Below the pieces are notes generated by a model, which was not told the origin of the DNA, made no database searches, and worked only from the letters and a program-made list of their open reading frames with translations. Shown piece by piece: positions 1 through 4,779 of a DNA stretch of 6,167 bases. Each line of letters opens with the position of its first letter. Position 1 is the first letter of the stretch. Both the position numbers and the translations under genes were made by a program. The stretch is from Prevotellaceae bacterium (GTDB lineage: Bacteria > Bacteroidota > Bacteroidia > Bacteroidales > Bacteroidaceae), in the NCBI GenBank assembly GCA_022508685.1, contig JAFLUS010000128.1:1-6167 (forward strand), read 5' to 3'.

Positions 1-65
1 CATCAGTTTTATTTTTACGTTGCAGAAGAAGTAACGCGATTGCGAAAGAAGGAAAAAGTCTGTGC

Positions 66-554
66 CTATTCGGCTTCGAACTGCTGCCGCCACAGGCAGT
101 AGGGACGGCGCATGAGGAATTTGTTGTAAAAGCGGTGGTCGCCAGTGAGTTCGCGACCTAAAAACGAGGGGCGTTCGTAGGGTTCGTCGGGCGAAGAGAG
201 TTCGATTTCCGCCATGACGAGCCCTTCGTTGTCGCCGTGAAATTCATCCACTTCAATGGTGTGCCGTCCGTTGGGAACGAGCCAGCGCGTCTTGTCGATG
301 CGTCCCGGACGGCAGAGGTTCATGAGTTGGCGACCGTCGTCGAGCGATACTTCGGTTTCGAATTCGTAGCGCGAAAGTCCGTCGTCGGTGGAAGGCCCCT
401 TGATGGTGAGGTAGGCACGTTCGTCGCGGATGCGGACGCGGACGGTGCGACCGGGAGCCGTCTCAAAATAACCTTGCTCTATGTGGGTGTGGCTTTTCGC
501 CAAGTGTTTGTAAGGTGCGCAGACGAGGAATTTGCGCTCGATTTCCATGCTCAT
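66..554 (-). CDS. CYTH-domain protein, probable inorganic triphosphatase
   Basis: Predicted soluble cytoplasmic enzyme of the CYTH (triphosphate tunnel metalloenzyme) superfamily, whose small bacterial members hydrolyse tripolyphosphate or similar triphosphates with a divalent metal. The family signature ExExK is at the N-terminus (E4-I-E-R-K8). It is followed by the alternating basic and acidic strands expected of the tunnel: R39/R41 in TVRVRIR, K52 in LTIKG, E64/E66/E68 in YEFETE, K88/R90 in DKTRW, E101/D103 in IEVDEF and E116/E118 in AEIEL. The ending GRELTGDHRFYNKFL is typical of the single-domain bacterial branch, and 162 residues is a normal full length. ATG at 554 is used here; a second in-frame ATG at 548 would give MEIERKF, a common family start, and is equally possible. 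The gene begins 12 bases after the prfB stop and probably shares its transcript. It ends with TAG at 66-68. The substrate (tripolyphosphate, thiamine triphosphate or ATP) cannot be read from sequence. Confidence 0.92.
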   Translation of the reverse strand: MSMEIERKFLVCAPYKHLAKSHTHIEQGYFETAPGRTVRVRIRDERAYLTIKGPSTDDGLSRYEFETEVSLDDGRQLMNLCRPGRIDKTRWLVPNGRHTIEVDEFHGDNEGLVMAEIELSSPDEPYERPSFLGRELTGDHRFYNKFLMRRPYCLWRQQFEAE

Positions 555-566
555 GACGGGGTGCGA

Positions 567-1685
567 TTATTGTTCGGCGGTGCCGGCAAATTCCATGAGA
601 TATGCCTTGATGAAGTCGTCGATTTTGCCGTCCATCACACCCGTGACGTCCGATGTCTGGTAGTTGGTGCGGTGGTCTTTCACGCGTCGGTCGTCGAAGA
701 CGTAGGAACGGATTTGGCTTCCCCATTCGATTTTCTTCTTTCCGGCTTCGATTTTTGCCTGTGCTTCCATGCGCTTTTTCAGTGCGCGGTCGTAGAGTTG
801 GGAGCGGAGGAGGCGGAGGGCATTTTCGCGGTTTTCCAACTGCTTGCGCGTCTCGGTGTTTTCGATGAGGATTTCTTCTTCCTCGCCGGTGTCGGGGTCG
901 ACGTACTGATAGCGCAGACGGACGCCGGTTTCGACCTTGTTGACGTTCTGTCCTCCTGCTCCGCTGCTTCGGAACGTGTCCCACGAGAGTTTGCTCTTGT
1001 CGACGACGACTTCGATGCTGTCGTCGACGAGGGGCGTGACGAATACGCTGGCGAAGGAGGTCATGCGTTTGCCTTGTGCGTTGTAGGGGCTGACGCGGAC
1101 GAGGCGATGCACCCCGTTCTCGCCTTTGAGGAAACCATAGGCTTGGTCGCCTTCGAGTTCCATGGTGACGGTCTTGATGCCGGCTTCGTCGCCGTCTTGG
1201 TAGTTGCTGATGTTGACTTTGTAGCCGTGTGCCTCTGCCCAGCGTTGGTACATGCGCATGAGCATCTGCGCCCAGTCCTGACTTTCGGTGCCGCCGGCTC
1301 CGGAGTTGATTTTCAGCACGGCGTCCATGCCGTCGGCTTCTTCGCGCAGCATGTTCTTGAGTTCGAGGTTTTCTATCAGTCGGATGGCTTCGGCATAGTC
1401 GGCATCGACTTCGTCTTCGGTGACGAGTTCTTCCTTATAATAATCGAAAGCGAGTTCGAGTTCTTCGGCGGCAGTGTGTACTTCGTTGTAGCCGTCAATC
1501 CATTTGCGGAGGTCTTTCACCTTCTTCATCTGCGCTTCTGCGGCTTTTGCGTCGTCCCAGAAGTCGGGAGCCTGTGTGCGCAGTTCTTCTTCTTCGACTT
1601 CCACCAGTTTCTGTTCGATACCGAGATAGCGGTGGAGGGCTTCGGTACGTTCCTTCACGTCTTTCAGTTGTTCTGCTGTAATCAT
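567..1685 (-). CDS. prfB: Peptide chain release factor 2 (RF2)
   Basis: Class I release factor that reads UGA and UAA in the ribosomal A site and triggers hydrolysis of peptidyl-tRNA. At 372 residues it is full length. The N-terminal part (1-110) is helical and acidic, with the RF2-type motif PDFWDD at 40-45. The central release-factor domain has INSGAGGTESQDWA from 126. The catalytic GGQ is at 244-246 within SSGAGGQNVNKVETGVRL, and its glutamine is normally methylated by PrmC. The codon-recognition tripeptide, SPF in E. coli RF2, is SPY here (199-201). RF2 rather than RF1 is supported by this SP-x tripeptide and by KRMTSFASVFVTP after it. The frame is continuous: at the usual +1 programmed-frameshift position the gene has CTC-GGT (L21-G22, 1620-1625), not CTT-TGA-C, so frameshift autoregulation is absent. 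The start lies about 30 bases downstream of a TAACTTTG element. The CYTH gene follows after 12 bases. Confidence 0.97.
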   Translation of the reverse strand: MITAEQLKDVKERTEALHRYLGIEQKLVEVEEEELRTQAPDFWDDAKAAEAQMKKVKDLRKWIDGYNEVHTAAEELELAFDYYKEELVTEDEVDADYAEAIRLIENLELKNMLREEADGMDAVLKINSGAGGTESQDWAQMLMRMYQRWAEAHGYKVNISNYQDGDEAGIKTVTMELEGDQAYGFLKGENGVHRLVRVSPYNAQGKRMTSFASVFVTPLVDDSIEVVVDKSKLSWDTFRSSGAGGQNVNKVETGVRLRYQYVDPDTGEEEEILIENTETRKQLENRENALRLLRSQLYDRALKKRMEAQAKIEAGKKKIEWGSQIRSYVFDDRRVKDHRTNYQTSDVTGVMDGKIDDFIKAYLMEFAGTAEQ

Positions 1686-1713
1686 GTCGGTCGGTCGTTT
1701 TGAATATTTGGTG

Positions 1714-1745
1714 CAAAGTTACGGATTTTTTCCGAAAAACGGAAA
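1714..1745 (-). promoter_or_regulatory. Promoter of prfB-CYTH transcript
   Basis: Read on the minus strand, TAACTTTG (1714-1721) matches the Bacteroidota primary-sigma -7 consensus TAnnTTTG. TTTC (1742-1745) lies 20 bases upstream, where the -33 TTTG is expected. Transcription would start near 1707, giving a leader of roughly 20 bases. The assignment rests on motif match and spacing. Confidence 0.72.
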
Positions 1746-1782
1746 GCGCGTGTGGAGTTGGCGGGGTTCGGACGGGGCAAAA

Positions 1783-1814
1783 TTTGTGTATGTCGGCGGA
1801 AAAGCCTAACTTTG
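1783..1814 (+). promoter_or_regulatory. Promoter of the TonB-domain gene
   Basis: TTTG (1783-1786) and TAACTTTG (1807-1814) are separated by 20 bases, an exact match to the Bacteroidota -33/-7 arrangement. The predicted start near 1821 leaves a leader of about 20 bases. It is divergent from the prfB promoter; the two -33 boxes lie about 40 bases apart, so a regulator bound between them could affect both genes. Confidence 0.8.
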
Positions 1815-1842
1815 CCTTGTTTTAACGGAAAATGAAGAAGCA

Positions 1843-2298
1843 ATGAAATATAGTTTCAGACGATGGATGGCAGCGCTGCTGTTGCTGCTGCCGATGGCGG
1901 CACAGGCGCAGTTCTTCGATTTTGGTTTTCGCGACCCGTTCTTCGCTCCGCGCGTGCAGCAACGGCAGGAGAAGGTGACGCCACCCGCGTTCAAAGGCGG
2001 GAAGGAAGGCGTGGAGAAGTTTCTGAAAAAGCAGTTTCGCAATCCCGAAGGTGCAGAGCGCCGCGACGGACAGGTCGTGGTGGCTTGCATCGTGTCGGAG
2101 AAGGGTAGGGTGAAGGAGACGCACCTCGTGCGCAGCATGGGCGGTGCATGGGACAGCGAAGCGCAGCGCGTATGCCGAAAGATGAAGTTTCAGCCGGCAC
2201 GGCAGGGCAAGAAGAAGGTGAAGGGACGCTACGACGTGACGTTCCCTATCCGACGCGGACGCCTGTCGTTCTCCACACTCGCCACCGTCGATTTGTAG
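1843..2298 (+). CDS. Secreted TonB C-terminal-domain protein
   Basis: A 151-residue exported protein. Residues 1-23 form a signal peptide: basic MKYSFRR, a leucine-rich core and AQA before a likely cleavage. Residues about 45-140 match the TonB C-terminal fold as it occurs in Bacteroidota: PPAFKGGKEGVEKFLKKQF, then GQVVVACIVSEKGRVKETHL, an alpha segment with DSEAQRVCRKMKFQPA, and a final strand GRYDVTFPI. Classical TonB couples the inner-membrane ExbB/ExbD motor to outer-membrane receptors and is anchored by an uncleaved N-terminal helix followed by a proline-rich spacer. Here the linker is only about 20 residues and is not proline-rich, and the N-terminus looks cleavable. The protein is therefore more likely a periplasmic TonB-like domain than a working energy transducer, although retention of the helix as an anchor cannot be excluded. 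It has its own promoter and no exbB or exbD neighbour. ATG at 1843 gives the complete signal peptide. Confidence 0.85.
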   Translation: MKYSFRRWMAALLLLLPMAAQAQFFDFGFRDPFFAPRVQQRQEKVTPPAFKGGKEGVEKFLKKQFRNPEGAERRDGQVVVACIVSEKGRVKETHLVRSMGGAWDSEAQRVCRKMKFQPARQGKKKVKGRYDVTFPIRRGRLSFSTLATVDL

Positions 2299-2333
2299 CC
2301 ATGTAGGCAATGACGTCCGTCGTGCGTCGTTTC

Positions 2334-2354
2334 CCTCTGCCGTCGGAGGCTTTT
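2334..2354 (+). terminator. Weak terminator-like hairpin after the TonB-domain gene
   Basis: CCTCTG (2334-2339) pairs with CGGAGG (2344-2349), including one G-U pair, around a 4-base loop, followed by C and four T. The stem is short and the T-run poor, so termination would be partial. Its position 36 bases after the stop codon is the main support. Confidence 0.4.
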
Positions 2355-2417
2355 CCCTATGGCGGTTGCGGCAAAACCCGAAAAAACACGATGCGACGGA
2401 AAAAGTCGGTGCAAACG

Positions 2418-2450
2418 TTTGGCGCGAATGAAAAATATCGTCTATCTTTG
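2418..2450 (+). promoter_or_regulatory. Promoter of the tyrosine-rich lipoprotein gene
   Basis: TTTG (2418-2421), a 21-base spacer and TATCTTTG (2443-2450) match the Bacteroidota -33/-7 consensus. Transcription would begin near 2457, about 37 bases before the ATG. This also argues against any start codon upstream of 2457 for the downstream gene. Confidence 0.78.
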
Positions 2451-2493
2451 CGTCGAGAATAGCAAAAACAGGTTGAACCAATTAAAGTGTAGT

Positions 2494-3114
2494 ATGATGA
2501 AGAAGATGTACAACTACTTGGTGCTGCTGGCAGCACTGACCATGGGACTGACGTTTGCGTCGTGCGACGATGAAGATGTAAGCATCGCCATGAATCTCTC
2601 CGGCGACTGGCAAGGCGACTTCGGAATGTACTTTTCCGATGGTTGGCGAGAATATGATGCCGCATATACCTACCTGCGTTTCACTCCTCGCTATGACTAT
2701 GCCACGGAAGGCATGGGCGAAGAAATCGATTTCTTCGACTTCCGCAGCCCCATCCGCAGTCAGAGTTTCCTGTTCAAGTGGCGCGTGGTGAATGGTGTAC
2801 TGCAATTGCGCTACCTCTATGCGCCCGAACTCGACGTCGACATCCGCAACTATGTGATGGACCGCAACTATTTCAGCGGACGCGTGGCCAACACGACGTT
2901 CACGTTGGGCAAACTCTACGACTATTATGGCTGGTACGGCAGCACGTATGACGACTATTATGGTCACTACAACGACTATTACGGCTACGGCGGCTATGGC
3001 GATTACGGCTACAATCGCGACTACTATTATTATGGTAAGACGCGCACGGCAGATGCCGACTCCACCGACACGGCGTCAGCACCGACCATCACGATGGGAC
3101 GCCGCTTCAAGTAA
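2494..3114 (+). CDS. Surface-type lipoprotein with a tyrosine-rich C-terminus
   Basis: I do not recognise a named family. The 206-residue product starts with a lipoprotein signal (MMKKMYNYLVLLAALTMGL) and a lipobox ending FAS-C, so C24 should be acylated. The next residues, DDED, resemble the acidic lipoprotein export signal that sends Bacteroidota lipoproteins to the cell surface. Residues 31-140 look beta-rich and begin with LSGDWQGDFGMYF, a pattern seen at the start of lipocalin-like lipoprotein domains; the resemblance is weak. Residues 141-181 are extreme in composition: 18 tyrosines, 9 glycines and 6 aspartates in 41 residues, with recurring DYYG-like units. A short polar tail (182-206) ends GRRFK. 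ATG at 2494 (or the adjacent 2497) is chosen because it begins the signal peptide and lies downstream of the promoter. The gene is monocistronic, bounded by its own promoter and terminator. Function unknown. Confidence 0.82.
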   Translation: MMKKMYNYLVLLAALTMGLTFASCDDEDVSIAMNLSGDWQGDFGMYFSDGWREYDAAYTYLRFTPRYDYATEGMGEEIDFFDFRSPIRSQSFLFKWRVVNGVLQLRYLYAPELDVDIRNYVMDRNYFSGRVANTTFTLGKLYDYYGWYGSTYDDYYGHYNDYYGYGGYGDYGYNRDYYYYGKTRTADADSTDTASAPTITMGRRFK

Positions 3115-3156
3115 AGACCACACGGCACGGCATGTTTTGCCATACACATTTCCTAA

Positions 3157-3190
3157 CCGACTCTGCGCCAACTGCGTAGGGTCGGTTTTT
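3157..3190 (+). terminator. Rho-independent terminator of the lipoprotein gene
   Basis: A 12-bp stem with two G-U pairs joins 3157-3168 (CCGACTCTGCGC) to 3174-3185 (GCGTAGGGTCGG) around a 5-base loop, followed by five T (3186-3190). It lies 42 bases after the stop codon. Confidence 0.8.
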
Positions 3191-3231
3191 CGATGCCGTT
3201 TCCATGCTGCCGCACCGCCTTTGAAATTGCG

Positions 3232-3369
3232 CTGCGAAGGACGTGAAATTCGTTGCCTGACAAAATTTTATTCCGTGCCTAACGAAAAAAAATTGCGTGC
3301 CTGACGAATTTTTGTTTGTTGCCTGACAAATAAAACTTCGTTGCCTGACAAATTTCACGTCCTCCGCAG
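3232..3369. repeat. Five-unit 22-bp tandem repeat array framed by a 19-bp inverted repeat
   Basis: The core GCCTRACRAA occurs at 3255, 3277, 3299, 3321 and 3343, always exactly 22 bases apart. Units 1, 4 and 5 read GCCTGACAAA, unit 2 GCCTAACGAA and unit 3 GCCTGACGAA. The 12-base intervals are AT-rich and mostly end in CGT or GTT. The array is bracketed by an inverted repeat, 3232-3250 against 3351-3369, identical at 18 of 19 positions, with only 100 bases between the arms. The block lies between the lipoprotein terminator and the tRNA promoter, and no gene is visible in it. It could be a small non-autonomous mobile element, a clustered protein-binding site (22 bp is about two helical turns) or the source of a structured RNA. 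I found no clear target-site duplication, and nothing else in the window repeats the core. Confidence 0.85.
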
Positions 3370-3411
3370 AGGAAAAAATGCAGGGTCGTCATGCAAAAAA
3401 ACGGAAAAAAT

Positions 3412-3443
3412 GTTGGAGGGTTCATAAAAAAGACGTACCTTTG
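3412..3443 (+). promoter_or_regulatory. Promoter of the tRNA (CAT) gene
   Basis: GTTG (3412-3415) and TACCTTTG (3436-3443) are 20 bases apart, fitting the Bacteroidota -33/-7 pattern. Transcription would start near 3450, giving a precursor leader of about 60 bases. Confidence 0.7.
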
Positions 3444-3459
3444 CACCGCTTTTCACGGA

Positions 3460-3494
3460 GACACCCAGTTTTGTAACCGCCTACAAACCGTGTC
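3460..3494 (+). promoter_or_regulatory. Hairpin in the tRNA precursor leader
   Basis: GACAC (3460-3464) pairs with GTGTC (3490-3494), and TTTGTA (3470-3475) pairs with TACAAA (3482-3487) around a 6-base loop. This forms a two-step hairpin within the predicted 5' leader that RNase P and other nucleases would remove. The pairing is real in sequence; whether it has a function is unknown. Confidence 0.4.
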
Positions 3495-3511
3495 CCAGTG
3501 TGAAGCAAATT

Positions 3512-3585
3512 GGCGAGATAGCTCAGCTGGTTAGAGCGTCGGATTCATAATCCGAAGGTCAAGGGTTCAAGTCCCTTTCTCGCTA
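3512..3585 (+). tRNA. tRNA-Met (anticodon CAT), probably elongator
   Basis: A complete 74-base cloverleaf. The acceptor arms are GGCGAGA (3512-3518) and TCTCGCT (3578-3584), with A73 at 3585. The D-arm contains GCTC/GAGC, and the anticodon stem TCGGA/TCCGA encloses loop TTCATAA with CAT at 3546-3548. The T-arm is AAGGG-TTCAAGT-CCCTT. The first acceptor pair is G1-U72, a wobble, and no CCA is encoded (ACAG follows). It is not the initiator: the 1-72 pair is not the C-A mismatch, and the anticodon stem lacks the three consecutive G-C pairs. A CAT anticodon could also mean tRNA-Ile2, whose C34 is changed to lysidine by TilS; elongator Met is favoured but not proven. Confidence 0.93.
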
Positions 3586-3591
3586 CAGAAG

Positions 3592-3665
3592 CGACGACTG
3601 ACAGGCTTACGACAAGCACATCAGTCGTCGTTTTCGTTAAAAATGAGGGCGAAAACGCATTTTTT
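3592..3665 (+). terminator. Tandem terminators after the tRNA
   Basis: The first hairpin pairs CGACGACTGA (3592-3601) perfectly with TCAGTCGTCG (3621-3630) around a 19-base loop and is followed by TTTT. A second pairs CGTTTTCG (3629-3636) with CGAAAACG (3650-3657), followed by CA and a run of six T (3660-3665). The right arm of the first and left arm of the second share two bases, so they cannot both form completely on one molecule. Together they separate tRNA transcription from rplS. Confidence 0.75.
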
Positions 3666-3700
3666 CGACTTCGAATGGCAGCACTTTCAAATTTTATCCG

Positions 3701-3708
3701 TAACTTTG
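3701..3708 (+). promoter_or_regulatory. Promoter (-7 element) of rplS
   Basis: TAACTTTG matches the Bacteroidota TAnnTTTG element exactly. I see no convincing -33 TTTG at the usual 19-21-base spacing, so only the -7 box is annotated. Transcription should start near 3715. Confidence 0.68.
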
Positions 3709-3718
3709 CAGCCGCTTT

Positions 3719-3764
3719 AGCGAAGCCGCTGGTGAGATGAAGAGAGACTCACGAATGCTTCGTT
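3719..3764 (+). promoter_or_regulatory. Candidate structured leader of rplS mRNA
   Basis: An outer stem pairs AGCGAAGC (3719-3726) with GCTTCGTT (3757-3764), eight pairs including one G-U. An inner stem pairs GTGAG (3732-3736) with CTCAC (3748-3752) around the purine-rich loop ATGAAGAGAGA. The structure would sit at the very 5' end of the rplS transcript, 43 bases before the ATG, where autogenous ribosomal-protein leaders are commonly found. Control by L19 is an inference. Confidence 0.5.
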
Positions 3765-3807
3765 GGAACCAATAACCAAACAAAGAAACCAACAAAATTC
3801 AGAAACA

Positions 3808-4173
3808 ATGGATTTAATGAAAGTTGCCGAAGAGGCATTTGCTACTGGCAAGGAGTTCCCTAAGTTCAAGGCAGGCGACACGATTACTGTAGCATACAAG
3901 ATTATCGAAGGCTCGAAAGAGCGTATCCAGTTGTATCGTGGCGTTGTCATCAAAATCAACGGCGAAGGTACAAAGAAGCGTTTCACAGTGCGCAAGATGT
4001 CGGGAACGGTAGGCGTAGAACGTATCTTCCCGCTCGAATCACCCAACATCGAATCGATTGAAGTGAACAAAATCGGTAAGGTACGCCGTTCAAAGATTTA
4101 CTACCTGCGCGGCCTGACCGGAAAGAAAGCACGCATCAAGGAAAAGATTGTTCGCAAGACAACCGAAGCCTAA
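3808..4173 (+). CDS. rplS: 50S ribosomal protein L19
   Basis: Ribosomal large-subunit protein located at the interface with the 30S subunit, contributing to an intersubunit bridge. The 121-residue product is close to the usual 115-120. Recognisable family segments are [13 protein letters not shown] (19-31), [15 protein letters not shown] (38-52), [17 protein letters not shown] (59-75), [20 protein letters not shown] (78-97) and [15 protein letters not shown] (98-112). ATG at 3808 gives [11 protein letters not shown]; an in-frame ATG at 3763 lies inside the candidate leader stem and would add 15 residues unlike any L19. In many bacteria rplS sits with rpsP, rimM and trmD. Here it stands alone between terminators with its own promoter, so it is expressed independently. 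Confidence 0.97.
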   Translation: MDLMKVAEEAFATGKEFPKFKAGDTITVAYKIIEGSKERIQLYRGVVIKINGEGTKKRFTVRKMSGTVGVERIFPLESPNIESIEVNKIGKVRRSKIYYLRGLTGKKARIKEKIVRKTTEA

Positions 4174-4194
4174 ACCGCTTTCACCAAGCATCAT

Positions 4195-4231
4195 AAGGCA
4201 TCTGCATCATCGTGGCAGATGCCTTTTTTTT
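4195..4231 (+). terminator. Strong Rho-independent terminator of rplS
   Basis: A perfect 11-bp stem joins AAGGCATCTGC (4195-4205) to GCAGATGCCTT (4215-4225) around a 9-base loop, with eight T at 4224-4231. It begins 21 bases after the rplS stop. Confidence 0.93.
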
Positions 4232-4265
4232 CGTGCGAAAATTTCGGCGGTTCGGAAAAAGTATG

Positions 4266-4273
4266 TAAATTTG
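4266..4273 (+). promoter_or_regulatory. Promoter (-7 element) of the MaoC-DUF4421 operon
   Basis: TAAATTTG fits TAnnTTTG. TTTC at 4242-4245 lies 20 bases upstream and may serve as a poor -33 box. The predicted start near 4280 gives a leader of about 26 bases. Confidence 0.65.
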
Positions 4274-4305
4274 CAATATCATTCATTCACCCTAACACAC
4301 ATACT

Positions 4306-4773
4306 ATGGGAAAATTAGTCATCAACTCCTACGATGAATTTGCCTCGCACCTCGGAGCCGTGCTGGGCACCAGCGAATGGCTCGAAGTGACACAGGAACG
4401 CATCAACCTCTTTGCCGACGCCACCCTCGACCACCAATGGATACACGTCGACGTGGAACGTGCACGCACCGAAAGCCCCTACAAATCGACCATTGCGCAC
4501 GGCTACCTCACACTCTCGCTTCTGCCCCATTTGTGGGACCAGATTATCGAAGTGAACAACCTGAAGATGATGGTCAACTATGGCATGGACAAGATGCGCT
4601 TCGGACAACCGGTCGTAACCGGCAGCAGCGTCCGCCTCGTCACCACCCTGCAATCCATCGTCAACCTTCGCGGCACGTGCAAGGCCGAAATCAAGTTCAC
4701 CATCGAAATCAAGGACGCACGCAAACCCGCACTCGAAGGCGTCGCCACATTCCTCTACTACTTCAACAACTAA
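4306..4773 (+). CDS. MaoC/NodN-like (R)-enoyl-CoA hydratase family protein
   Basis: A 155-residue single hot-dog-fold protein of the MaoC dehydratase family, the usual length for the NodN-like and Rv0130-like branch. Proteins of this type hydrate trans-2-enoyl-CoA thioesters to (R)-3-hydroxyacyl-CoA, normally as dimers in the cytoplasm. The hydratase motif is clear: FADATLDHQWIHVD (36-49) contains the catalytic pair D42 and H47, and IAHGYLTLSLLP (63-74) supplies the conserved AHG segment that follows. The second half has KMRFGQPVVTGSSVRL, another family hallmark. ATG at 4306 is chosen because upstream codons would extend the protein across the promoter. The stop is six bases before the next start, so the two genes form an operon. 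The chain length and the pathway (fatty-acid modification, degradation or detoxification) cannot be inferred; no other fatty-acid gene is nearby. Confidence 0.93.
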   Translation: MGKLVINSYDEFASHLGAVLGTSEWLEVTQERINLFADATLDHQWIHVDVERARTESPYKSTIAHGYLTLSLLPHLWDQIIEVNNLKMMVNYGMDKMRFGQPVVTGSSVRLVTTLQSIVNLRGTCKAEIKFTIEIKDARKPALEGVATFLYYFNN

Positions 4774-4779
4774 ACGCAG

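Noticed and set aside
1..65. Possible start codon (CAT at 1-3, minus strand) of a further gene downstream of the CYTH gene
   Set aside because: Only the ATG and an A-rich stretch before it are visible; no coding sequence lies within the window to support it. Nothing else is recognisable in 1-65.
237..1703. Open frame of 488 codons on the plus strand opposite prfB
   Set aside because: It is the antisense shadow of prfB and the CYTH gene. The composition is rich in F, V, D and A, without domain motifs, and the minus-strand genes are unmistakable.
2359..2493. Extended N-terminus for the lipoprotein, starting at the ATG at 2359
   Set aside because: It would place 45 non-signal residues before the signal peptide and lies upstream of the predicted transcription start.
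2927..3304. Plus-strand frame of 125 codons overlapping the lipoprotein tail
   Set aside because: Its T/A/M/I-rich start is the tyrosine-rich region read in another frame, and it continues across the terminator and into the repeat array.
3252..3352. CRISPR array
   Set aside because: The repeated core is about 10-13 bases with 12-base or shorter AT-rich intervals; both are far too short, the repeats are degenerate and no cas gene is present.
3107..3358. Minus-strand frame of 83 codons through the repeat array, with recurring CQATN
   Set aside because: The apparent peptide repeat is just the 22-bp DNA repeat read through, and the repeat length is not a multiple of three, so the motif does not persist in frame. 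It also runs through the lipoprotein terminator.
3512..3585. Initiator tRNA
   Set aside because: It lacks the unpaired C1-A72 and the three consecutive G-C pairs at the base of the anticodon stem.
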